This document shows, piece by piece, positions 14,831 through 20,996 of a stretch of 20,996 nt of DNA; position 1 is the first letter of the stretch; every line of letters starts with the position of its first letter. Source of the stretch: BHER01 sp051652245 (lineage in GTDB: Bacteria; Bacillota_I; Bacilli_A; Culicoidibacterales; Culicoidibacteraceae). The translations under genes were made by a program, and so were the position numbers. The stretch lies in NCBI GenBank assembly GCA_051652245.1, contig JBOFTV010000079.1, forward strand, positions 1 to 20,996. Reading direction: 5' to 3'. The notes below the pieces were generated by a model. It was given only the letters and a program-made list of their open reading frames with translations. It was not told where the DNA came from and did not search any database.

Positions 14831-16027
14831 ATGATAAATATAGCATTATTAGGTTTTGGCACAGTGGGTACTGGTGTCTATGAGGCCTTAGAAATCAATC
14901 AAGCGTTATTGCTTAAGCGTTGCTTACAGCCAATTACAGTCAAACAAATTTTAGACCGTAAGCCACATCTTGGTACACCCGTTGAGGCGCTTGTAACTGA
15001 CAATTATGAGGAAATTCTCAATGATCCAGAAATTTCGATCGTTATTGAAATGCTTGGAGGAATTGACCCGGCTTACGCCTACTCAAAAGCTGCACTGCTT
15101 AAGGGGAAAACCGTGATTACTTCAAATAAAGCGGTTGTGGCGGAATATGGTCCAGAGTTGCAGCAGCTTGCTGCAAGTAATAATTGTTGCTACCTCTTTG
15201 AAGCAAGTGTTGGGGGCGGAATTCCCTTAATTAGACCGCTTGTTGATGTTATGGCAGCTGATCAAATCGTCAAAATTACTGGTATTTTAAACGGGACGAC
15301 AAATTATATTTTAACGATGATGGAGCAAACTGCTGCAACCTTTGACCACGCCTTAGCCTTAGCCCAGCAGCTTGGCTACGCTGAAGCTGACCCGTCTGCT
15401 GATGTTGATGGTCATGATACCCGCCGAAAAATAGCCATTTTATCTTCGCTTGCCAGTGGAAAAAATGTTGATTATAATGCTGTTGAAACAACAGGAATTC
15501 GCCAAATCGAGGCTGTTGATATCGCTTTTGCCAAAGCTAGTGGCCATAGTCTAAAACTTGTGGGCATGTCAACAATTACTAACACTGCTGTTATTTGTCA
15601 TGTGGCTCCCGTTTTTCTAACAGCTGCTCACCCCTTAAGTAATGTTTCTGATGTTTTTAATGGGGTGCTTGTTGAGGGAAATATTTCTGGTCCAATTATG
15701 TTTTATGGAAGTGGGGCGGGGAAGATGCCTACTGCTAGTTCTGTTATTAATGATCTTGTGGGGGCAATTAAAGCGCCAAAATCATCAGCAAATTATGCCT
15801 GGTCTGCCGAAAACATTACTGTTTTAGCCCATGATACCGCACTTAATAACTACTATGTGCGCGTGCCTAGTACAGCTGTTAGCGTTATTAATGAGCGCTT
15901 TGGCAACCCTGCATTTATTGAAGCTAATATCAGCAAGGATGCTGCTTTTATCACCACTAACATGACATTAAAAACGCTCAAATCATTGCTAGGGGATATC
16001 AAAGCAACACATCTTCTTGTCCAATAA
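14831..16027 (+). CDS. hom: Homoserine dehydrogenase with short C-terminal domain
   Basis: Encodes 398 residues. The nucleotide loop is LLGFGTVGTGV (6-16), SNKA is at 98-101, GILNGTTNYIL at 151-161, the conserved acid-lysine run DVDGHDTRRK ends at K200, and GSGAGKMPTASSVINDL lies near 293-309. It reduces aspartate semialdehyde to homoserine. Bacillus and Lactococcus enzymes are about 430 residues and end in an ACT domain. Here the last 60 residues begin like one (YYVRV at 341-345), but the usual glycine-rich turn after the first strand is replaced by PSTAVSVINERFG. Threonine feedback may therefore be weak or altered. GAGGAG stands before the ATG, 18 bases after the regulator gene. Confidence 0.95.
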   Translation: MINIALLGFGTVGTGVYEALEINQALLLKRCLQPITVKQILDRKPHLGTPVEALVTDNYEEILNDPEISIVIEMLGGIDPAYAYSKAALLKGKTVITSNKAVVAEYGPELQQLAASNNCCYLFEASVGGGIPLIRPLVDVMAADQIVKITGILNGTTNYILTMMEQTAATFDHALALAQQLGYAEADPSADVDGHDTRRKIAILSSLASGKNVDYNAVETTGIRQIEAVDIAFAKASGHSLKLVGMSTITNTAVICHVAPVFLTAAHPLSNVSDVFNGVLVEGNISGPIMFYGSGAGKMPTASSVINDLVGAIKAPKSSANYAWSAENITVLAHDTALNNYYVRVPSTAVSVINERFGNPAFIEANISKDAAFITTNMTLKTLKSLLGDIKATHLLVQ

Positions 16028-16051
16028 TTATTAAAAAAAGGTGGAGAATAT

Positions 16052-17266
16052 ATGCTAATTGTTCAAAAATATGGTGGTAGTTCCGTTGCTAACACGCAAA
16101 GAATTAAAGCCGTTGCCCAAAGAATTGTCGAAACTTATAATAAAGGGAATAAACTAGTCATCATTTTATCCGCACAAGGTGACACAACGGATGAATTACT
16201 TGCCAAAATTGCTGAAATTACTGATTCCCCTTCTAAGCGGGAAACTGATATGCTACTGGCCACGGGTGAGCAACAATCTGTTGCTTTAATGAGTATGGCA
16301 ATTGGAGCTTTAGGCTATCCTGCAGTTTCCCTTAATGCTCAACAAGTTGGTATCACATCTTCTTCAACCTATTCGAATGCGCGAATTAAAAAAATTGAAA
16401 ATGAGCGGATTATTAAAGAACTCAATCAAAATCATATTGTCATTATTGCAGGATTTCAGGGCGTAAATTCGCGGGGGGATGTGACAACACTTGGACGGGG
16501 GGGCTCTGATACTTCGGCAGTTGCCCTAGCAACCTCGCTTTCTGCTGATCTCTGTGAAATCTATACTGATGTTGATGGTGTTTATACATCCGATCCTCGT
16601 TTCGTTAAAGGGGCCAAAAAATTGGCTGAAATTAGCTATGATGCGATGTTAGAAATGGCATCACTAGGTGCGGGTGTTTTACACAATCGCTGTGTTGAAC
16701 TCGCCAAGAAAAATAATATTAAACTCGTTGTTCGCTCAAGTTTTGACATGAGTGAAGGAACGATCGTAAGGGAGTTAGAAAAAATGGAAAGTGTACTTGT
16801 AAGTGGTGTCGTAGTTGATAAAAATGTGGCGACAGTTTCAATTATTGGGATAAAAGATACGCCGGGAATGGCATTTAATGTCTTCTCACTTCTTGCGCAA
16901 AAGAAAGTTAGCATTGATATTATTTTACAATCAATTGGGCGAAATGGGACAAAAGATATTGTCTTTACGATTTCAAAAGCTGATCTTGCTGAAGCAATAC
17001 CCGCATTAGAACATAATGATGCAATTAGTTTCGAGAAAATTATTGTTAACGAAGCAGTCGCTAAATTATCAGTTGTTGGTGCCGGAATGGCTGCTAATCC
17101 TGAGGTTGCTCCACTTATGTTTGGTGCACTTTATGATGCCGATATTAATATTAGCATGATTGCCACATCTGAAATCAAATTATCAGTTATTATTGATGCA
17201 CAGGATGCACAGAATGCTGTTCAGGTTGTCCATGATGCGATGGCATCATCGATGCCTGGAGCGTAA
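16052..17266 (+). CDS. lysC: Aspartate kinase
   Basis: Encodes 404 residues. KYGGSS (6-11), GRGGSDTSAVALA (148-160) and the VDGVYTSDPR segment (174-183) form the amino-acid kinase site. Two ACT domains follow (from about 262, TVSIIGIKDTPGMAFNVFSLL, and from about 338, KLSVVGAGMAANPEVAPLMF). It phosphorylates aspartate as the first step of the pathway. The presence of both ACT domains suggests allosteric control by lysine, threonine or both. The gene is last in the operon, 24 bases after hom, with AAGGTGGAG as ribosome site. No internal start for a separate beta subunit is obvious. A terminator follows. Confidence 0.96.
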   Translation: MLIVQKYGGSSVANTQRIKAVAQRIVETYNKGNKLVIILSAQGDTTDELLAKIAEITDSPSKRETDMLLATGEQQSVALMSMAIGALGYPAVSLNAQQVGITSSSTYSNARIKKIENERIIKELNQNHIVIIAGFQGVNSRGDVTTLGRGGSDTSAVALATSLSADLCEIYTDVDGVYTSDPRFVKGAKKLAEISYDAMLEMASLGAGVLHNRCVELAKKNNIKLVVRSSFDMSEGTIVRELEKMESVLVSGVVVDKNVATVSIIGIKDTPGMAFNVFSLLAQKKVSIDIILQSIGRNGTKDIVFTISKADLAEAIPALEHNDAISFEKIIVNEAVAKLSVVGAGMAANPEVAPLMFGALYDADINISMIATSEIKLSVIIDAQDAQNAVQVVHDAMASSMPGA

Positions 17267-17298
17267 TTGTTCTCCTGTTTAGTTCAATTTATTGCTTT

Positions 17299-17322
17299 TA
17301 GACGGGGATTCCGTCTTTTTTT
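17299..17322 (+). terminator. Terminator of the hom-lysC operon
   Basis: AGACGG (17300-17305) pairs with CCGTCT (17311-17316) around GGATT and is followed by a T run to 17322. The next promoter starts only 2 bases later. Confidence 0.85.
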
Positions 17323-17323
17323 A

Positions 17324-17352
17324 TTGACAATCTTCGGTTGGACTGTTAAAAT
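17324..17352 (+). promoter_or_regulatory. Strong promoter of the lipoprotein gene
   Basis: TTGACA (17324-17329), 17 bases, TAAAAT (17347-17352), with TGT before the -10. Both boxes are consensus or nearly so, which suggests high expression when not repressed. Confidence 0.82.
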
Positions 17353-17360
17353 TGTGTACA

Positions 17361-17383
17361 TTACAGATATTAAATATCCGTAA
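17361..17383. promoter_or_regulatory. 23-bp near-perfect dyad, probable Fur/Zur-type operator
   Basis: The left arm TTACAGATATT (17361-17371) and right arm AATATCCGTAA (17373-17383) surround a single central A; 10 of 11 pairs match. An arm-1-arm layout with ATT/AAT next to the centre is what Fur-family boxes show. The dyad begins 8 bases after the -10, covering the start site and early leader, so binding should block transcription. Confidence 0.6.
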
Positions 17384-17405
17384 ATACTATATTTTGGAGG
17401 ATTTT

Positions 17406-18596
17406 ATGAAAAATTTATGTAAGGTTATCTTTAGTTCTATTTTGGTTAGTGTATTTATTTTATCGGGTTGTAATTTGGCAACCAGTGCTAGTATATTTGC
17501 CCCAAGAATTGTTGTTAATAATGAAGATGGGACAGTCGATGTTCTTGATGGCACGACTTTATCCCTAGTCAAATCATTTCCCGTTAATGTTTCTTCCATT
17601 ACTGGTGGTCCCGATAATCGACATGTGTTTATGAGTCACCGTGTTAATGGAACCGTCCAGGTTTTGGATACGGGTAGCTATTTGGATGACAAAGGGAAAG
17701 CAGTTGTCAAAGAACCCGCTCTCTATGATTACCAAATGACTGGTAATCAACCTGCACATATTGTTAGCAATGCGGGTGTAACGACAATTTTCTATGACGG
17801 ATCTGGTGACATTGATTTATACGATGCCAAAAGTCTTGTGACTACAGGAAATATTCCCCCCGTACCCGTCCAGCATTTTAATGTCCCTGCCCATCATGGC
17901 GTTGCTGTTTCTACTAGTAGTGGTGGATTTATTACATCAACACCACCACCTGCAGATAAAACGCGTGGTCATGGTGTTGCTCGGGTTTCACAGCAGAACA
18001 ATCTTAAGCAAATTGACACTGAAGTATCGCGCTTACATGGTGAAGCTGTGACGTTTGCTAACAATCAAGAGCTCTTTGCTTTTGGTGGTGAAAAAAAGGT
18101 TTATCTTTATAATGATAGCACTGGTGTTGGGACTAATTTAGCATTACCTGATCAAAGTGCCCGTGTTGGAGCATTAAGTGGTAGTCATACTTCACCATTT
18201 CTTATTGGAAATTACGGCAGTAAAGATGCCCCTGATCTTGCTAAAAACATTACTGTAATTGATAGTGCCAAGCTTAGTTTAACAAAAGTTGATTTAGCAA
18301 CAACTTATCTTGCTTCATTTGTTCATGATGGTTCGCAAACTGCATATGTCCTCGGGACAAATGGGAGCCTCTATGTCATTGATTTAGCTACGGCATCAAT
18401 TACAGCACAGCTTCCCTTAATTGATGCATGGACTAGTGGAGAAGGTAAAATAACACCAAGCCTTGCAATTTCTGCTGATGCTGTTTATGTAACAAACCCT
18501 ACAAAGAAAACAATTATAGCAGTTGAACTTACAAAGCAGACCATCACTGAATCAGCACCCTACAATAAGCTACCTAAAAGTATCACAACAGCCTAA
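17406..18596 (+). CDS. Lipoprotein, predicted beta-propeller, AztD-like (zinc chaperone family)
   Basis: Encodes 396 residues from ATG 17406, with GGAGG 5 bases before it; an in-frame ATG at 17352 overlaps the promoter and is rejected. A signal peptide ends in a lipobox, LSGC, with C22 as the lipid-modified residue, so the protein is anchored outside the membrane. The rest is a series of repeated strands (TVDVLDGTTLSLVKSF; TVQVLDTG; DIDLYDAKSL; KVYLYNDSTG; ITVIDSAKLSLTKV; SLYVIDLATASITAQL) as in a seven-bladed propeller. Candidate metal ligands are H157, H163/H164, H189, H211 with E213 (RLHGEAVTF) and H261. This combination recalls AztD, a zinc chaperone working with an AztABC importer. No transporter is adjacent. 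Family is moderately sure, metal is inferred. Confidence 0.7.
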   Translation: MKNLCKVIFSSILVSVFILSGCNLATSASIFAPRIVVNNEDGTVDVLDGTTLSLVKSFPVNVSSITGGPDNRHVFMSHRVNGTVQVLDTGSYLDDKGKAVVKEPALYDYQMTGNQPAHIVSNAGVTTIFYDGSGDIDLYDAKSLVTTGNIPPVPVQHFNVPAHHGVAVSTSSGGFITSTPPPADKTRGHGVARVSQQNNLKQIDTEVSRLHGEAVTFANNQELFAFGGEKKVYLYNDSTGVGTNLALPDQSARVGALSGSHTSPFLIGNYGSKDAPDLAKNITVIDSAKLSLTKVDLATTYLASFVHDGSQTAYVLGTNGSLYVIDLATASITAQLPLIDAWTSGEGKITPSLAISADAVYVTNPTKKTIIAVELTKQTITESAPYNKLPKSITTA

Positions 18597-18609
18597 TTGT
18601 AGTTAAAAA

Positions 18610-18658
18610 AAGGACGAAATAGCTATTGATTTAATCATTTCAGCTACTTCGTCTTTTT
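18610..18658. terminator. Bidirectional terminator between the lipoprotein and veg genes
   Basis: GACGAAATAGCT (18613-18624) pairs with AGCTACTTCGTC (18642-18653) with one mismatch. A-rich and T-rich flanks serve both converging genes. Confidence 0.82.
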
Positions 18659-18693
18659 CATTTATCTATTCTTATTAATACGCTTATTTCATT

Positions 18694-18945
18694 TTAAACT
18701 GTAATTACTTTTTGTGTTTCAGCTACGTTAAATAATTGGACCACTTTTGTAATCAAATCGGCATAACTATAACTTTCACGCTGCATCCCGATATTCTCTT
18801 TGTAAACATCAAGTACAAACACACTATTGTAAATTTCTCTAATAATTGCCCGCTCTTTTCTAATAATATTTCTCCCTTCATCGCAAATTAGGATTATTTC
18901 TTCACCTTGGTTCTTTTGCATCTGTTTTCGTAATCGGTTTTTCAT
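18694..18945 (-). CDS. veg: Veg-family protein
   Basis: Encodes 83 residues. The C-terminal half, with SVFVLDV and RESYSYADLITKVVQLF, matches the conserved core of Bacillus Veg (SVFVIQL and RVSYSYADILTETVEL). Veg is a small cytosolic protein linked to biofilm gene expression and spore outgrowth in Bacillus; its mechanism is not settled. AAGGAGG lies 9 bases before the ATG. The N-terminal half is less similar and lacks the GNLGKR segment. It converges with the lipoprotein gene and has its own A/T-rich promoter region. Confidence 0.85.
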   Translation of the reverse strand: MKNRLRKQMQKNQGEEIILICDEGRNIIRKERAIIREIYNSVFVLDVYKENIGMQRESYSYADLITKVVQLFNVAETQKVITV

Positions 18946-19320
18946 CGTAAGTTTCCTCCTTGTATACTTTTAGTACTCTTATAGTATACTATAGTTTTCT
19001 TAAAGTTACCTTAAGATAAACATGTTTTCGGGTATGTTTATTAATGTCGTAGGGGCTGGGGTTTTGTTTAGATTGATTTAGACTAATATATTGGAGAACG
19101 GGGTCATTTTGGGGTCGTTTTATTGTTTTTTTAGGTTATCTAATAGCTAAGTGGAAGAAAAAAAAAGGGCGCTATATCCATGAAGCTATATCATGGGTAG
19201 TGCCTTTTTTGGATATTTATTATGATTCTTCTAGTTGACTTCTTATTGTTACATCTTAGCATGAAATATAGTCATTTTTAGTCTGTTCTTACTTGTCAAA
19301 TGCGGTGGTGCACATATGGC
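18946..19320. other. Long intergenic region between veg and the restriction locus
   Basis: No convincing gene. It contains the veg ribosome site and probable promoter (ATAGTATACTAT, a perfect 12-base palindrome at 18981-18992, overlaps it), a G/T-rich stretch at 19048-19130 with two GGGGTC copies, the strong hairpin at 19165-19210, and about 100 bases between that hairpin and the broken frame after hsdS. Confidence 0.5.
19163..19210. terminator. Bidirectional terminator downstream of the hsd locus
   Basis: A two-part stem: GGCGCTA (19168-19174) with TAGTGCC (19198-19204), and CCATGA (19178-19183) with TCATGG (19191-19196). A long A tract lies on the left and a T tract on the right. On the minus strand it would end the hsd transcript. 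Confidence 0.75.
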
Positions 19321-19523
19321 TATTCATTCATTTTCAAATATGGATCCATTAAATATTTTTTCGAGTACCTTAAGTTCTCTAGCTCTATTTGTTTTAAGAT
19401 TGCTGGTATGTACTCATACTCCCAGTATGATAGGCTAGTTTTGTACTGGTTTTTGTCAACTTATTTCAGTTCATTTTCTAGCGGTGCTATTTCTGCTTTT
19501 TTATTATGCTCTATTTTCCCCAT
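19320..19523 (-). pseudogene. Short frame after hsdS, interrupted by one stop
   Basis: An ATG at 19521-19523 has a very good AGAGGAGGATATTAAA leader and opens MGKIEHNKKAEIAPLENELK, then TAA (19461-19463). The same frame then stays open for 46 more codons (SYWEYEYIPAILKQIELENL and more) to TAG at 19320-19322. Either a 20-residue peptide is made, or this is a decayed gene that followed hsdS. Its position after hsdM-hsdS allows the start of a lost hsdR, but I cannot show homology. It starts about 33 bases after the hsdS stop. Confidence 0.4.
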
Positions 19524-19556
19524 TTTAATATCCTCCTCTTGATATTTTGAATTTTC

Positions 19557-20801
19557 TTAGACAAACATTTTTTGTAGAAAGCCTTTCTTCGTTGCTTTTA
19601 AATAGTCTAATTCTTGTTTATGAAGAGTGATGGTGTCGTCTAGGTTTTTGAAGAAGGAGCCGATTTTGACTTGTTCATCTATCTGTGGCATATCAACTAA
19701 TATATCCATTGCCTTTATTTTTGAAATATTGTATCTTGAAATCCCTTGTGCCAACAATATGAATTGTTCTCTAACTCTACTAGCTCTAAGTACATAAGCT
19801 AAGTAGTATAGATCAAATTCAATGTTTGGTCTATATCCAAAGCAAAAACTATTCAGGTAAATATTTTTCATATCATTGAGCCAAACCGACGACATACCGA
19901 CTTCATTAGGTGTTTCAGAAGATGTAGTGAAAAAAACATCTCCAAACTGCACTTCAAATTGTTTATCATCAATTTCTATACTCGAGACCATATTGATATC
20001 AGATATCGGATTACTATAAACATTCATATAAGTAACAAATCTACCTTCCCCGTGATCAAAGTCTTTCTTCGTTTTTCCAGATAATCCTGTAAACGTAGTT
20101 CCCATTTTCCCCAACTCACGCTGTTCCCAAGCATCAGTAAATCCGGGAAATCTAATTTCAGGAACATTTTCTCCATCTTTTGGAAACATTTTTTGGAGAA
20201 ATCCTTTTTTTGTTGTTTTTAACGCTTCTAACTCACGTTGATGGAGATTGATTGTGTTGTCTAGGGTTTTGTAAAACTGTCCGATTTTGGTTTGTTCTTC
20301 TAAATCTGGAACAAATAATCGAAAACTAGAGTATTCCTGAGCATTCACGCCTGGCTGTCCTGATCTCTGTGATGTTACTTTGATAAACGTTTTATATTTT
20401 CCAGTCAATGTATTTTGAAAGATAAATTCGCTATTATTATTTTTGTTTATTCTTGCTCTAATTAAGAACCCAGCATAGTAAACCTTCCCATCTGTTTTAC
20501 TATATCTGTAAGTTTTTCCAACACTTGCCCCTGTTCTTGCAAACAGTATATCGTCCTCTTTTAGTAAATATTTTTCTGATTTTTCTAGATTAATATCAGG
20601 AGAAGTAATATCTCTTTTGTTGAATATTCGCATTGATTCAGAAATATCAGTAATTCTAATATACTTGTTTTCACCATCATATGGTTTTGCACTAGCATTC
20701 AGTCCATACTCAAGGCTATCCGATACATCCCCCAGCTCACGCCGTTCCCAATCATCATCAAATCCCTTAAATCTAATCTCCGGCCTACTACTATTCCCCA
20801 T
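19557..20801 (-). CDS. hsdS: Type I restriction-modification specificity subunit HsdS
   Basis: Encodes 414 residues from ATG 20799-20801; GGAGG stands 9 bases before it and the start lies inside the end of hsdM. It has two target-recognition domains, each ended by a conserved helix. Repeat pairs are visible: PEIRFKGFDDDWERRELGDV with PEIRFPGFTDAWEQRELGKM, and EQTKIGQFYKTLDNTINLHQ with EQVKIGSFFKNLDDTITLHK, each followed by KKGFLQKMF. HsdS chooses the bipartite DNA site for the HsdM methylase and HsdR nuclease. Both repeat pairs lie 621 bases (207 codons) apart, so the two halves have the same length. The recognition site cannot be read from the sequence. Confidence 0.95.
   Translation of the reverse strand: MGNSSRPEIRFKGFDDDWERRELGDVSDSLEYGLNASAKPYDGENKYIRITDISESMRIFNKRDITSPDINLEKSEKYLLKEDDILFARTGASVGKTYRYSKTDGKVYYAGFLIRARINKNNNSEFIFQNTLTGKYKTFIKVTSQRSGQPGVNAQEYSSFRLFVPDLEEQTKIGQFYKTLDNTINLHQRELEALKTTKKGFLQKMFPKDGENVPEIRFPGFTDAWEQRELGKMGTTFTGLSGKTKKDFDHGEGRFVTYMNVYSNPISDINMVSSIEIDDKQFEVQFGDVFFTTSSETPNEVGMSSVWLNDMKNIYLNSFCFGYRPNIEFDLYYLAYVLRASRVREQFILLAQGISRYNISKIKAMDILVDMPQIDEQVKIGSFFKNLDDTITLHKQELDYLKATKKGFLQKMFV
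19566..20783 (-). repeat. Two pairs of long direct repeats within hsdS
   Basis: Segment 19566-19681 resembles 20187-20302, and 20111-20162 resembles 20732-20783. Both pairs have the same 621-base offset. They encode the conserved regions of the two half-subunits. Similarity is visible but imperfect, roughly three bases in four by eye. Confidence 0.7.
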
Positions 20802-20996
20802 TACTAAATACCTCCAATGCACCCTCTAGCCATCGTTGCGTCTCTTTATTCCCTTCAAGACTACCAATCGTGTTGTACAGCTGAGCGATTAATCCATCTT
20901 TTTCTTTTTTGGTCTGCTTCATCCGCTTGCCAATTGCTTCCATATCAATAATTTCTTCTGCTTCAAACGTATTAACATAACGTGGGATATTAAGAT
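20791..20996 (-). CDS. hsdM: Type I restriction-modification methylase HsdM (C-terminal end)
   Basis: Only the last 67 residues are in the window; the gene enters from the right edge. The opening LNIPRYVNTFEAEEIID is the well-known C-terminal motif of HsdM (NIPRYVDTFEEEE in many members). A helical, Lys/Glu-rich tail ends in LEVFSNGE and TAG at 20791-20793. It overlaps the hsdS start by 11 bases, which couples their translation. The N6-adenine methylase domain with NPPF lies outside the window. Confidence 0.92.
   Translation of the reverse strand, partial: LNIPRYVNTFEAEEIIDMEAIGKRMKQTKKEKDGLIAQLYNTIGSLEGNKETQRWLEGALEVFSNGE

Noticed and set aside
18981..18992. Perfect 12-base palindrome ATAGTATACTAT as a veg operator
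   Set aside because: It is made of promoter-like A/T words and probably is part of the -10 region; there is no support for a separate binding site.
19211..19320. A possible insertion-sequence end (minus strand TTGACAAGTAAGAACAG)
   Set aside because: It loosely recalls IS3-family ends, but no partner repeat, target duplication or transposase remnant could be found.
19300..19542. An 80-codon hydrophobic plus-strand frame
   Set aside because: No ribosome site. The opposite strand has a far better start with AGGAGG, and the hydrophobic look is what A-rich coding gives when read backwards.
1..20996. CRISPR arrays, tRNA or rRNA genes
   Set aside because: No regularly spaced repeats and no tRNA- or rRNA-like sequences were seen on either strand.

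Overview
The window looks like chromosomal DNA from an AT-rich, low-GC Gram-positive bacterium (Bacillota, probably class Bacilli). The clues are strong AGGAGG-type ribosome sites, sigma-A promoters with extended -10 elements, a BceR/GraR-type response regulator, a CcpA-type cre site, a Veg homologue, RicT, and a mannose-family PTS. The genus cannot be fixed from the sequence. The left edge cuts a response regulator gene and the right edge cuts hsdM. No rRNA, tRNA, CRISPR array or intact insertion sequence was seen.

Region 1 (1-7500), sugar uptake. After the response regulator fragment (1-481, minus) comes a GntR/UTRA repressor (685-1419, plus). It converges on a seven-gene minus-strand operon (7335 down to 1604): PTS EIIA, EIIB, EIIC and EIID of the mannose family, two different cupin-type glucose-6-phosphate isomerase-like proteins, and a class I mannose-6-phosphate isomerase with an extra N-terminal kinase-like domain. 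The genes are tightly packed and end in a strong hairpin. The promoter is TTGACA-17-TAGTAT, with a cre box just upstream and a 33-bp dyad just downstream of the -10. Three sugar-phosphate isomerase-type proteins on one PTS transcript is the most unusual feature here. The likely scheme is uptake of a hexose as its 6-phosphate and conversion to fructose-6-phosphate, but the sugar is unknown.

Region 2 (7509-10500), translation housekeeping. ricT, trmN6-like and rsmI run on the minus strand in the order known from Bacillus, but without yabA and yazA. They are preceded by a small zinc-ribbon gene.

Region 3 (10700-17325), the full set of enzymes from aspartate to threonine on three transcripts: asd (plus), thrC-thrB (minus), and an ACT-domain regulator with hom and lysC (plus). 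The last two are divergent and their -35 elements share one 10-bp segment, so the ACT/HTH protein probably controls both.

Region 4 (17324-18945): a lipoprotein predicted to be a beta-propeller, resembling the AztD zinc-chaperone family, with a near-perfect 23-bp dyad between its promoter and start codon that suggests Fur/Zur-type metal control. A veg-like gene converges on it.

Region 5 (18960-20996): a 600-base stretch with little coding, then a type I restriction-modification locus on the minus strand. It holds the end of hsdM, a complete two-TRD hsdS, and a short reading frame after hsdS that is interrupted by one stop codon.
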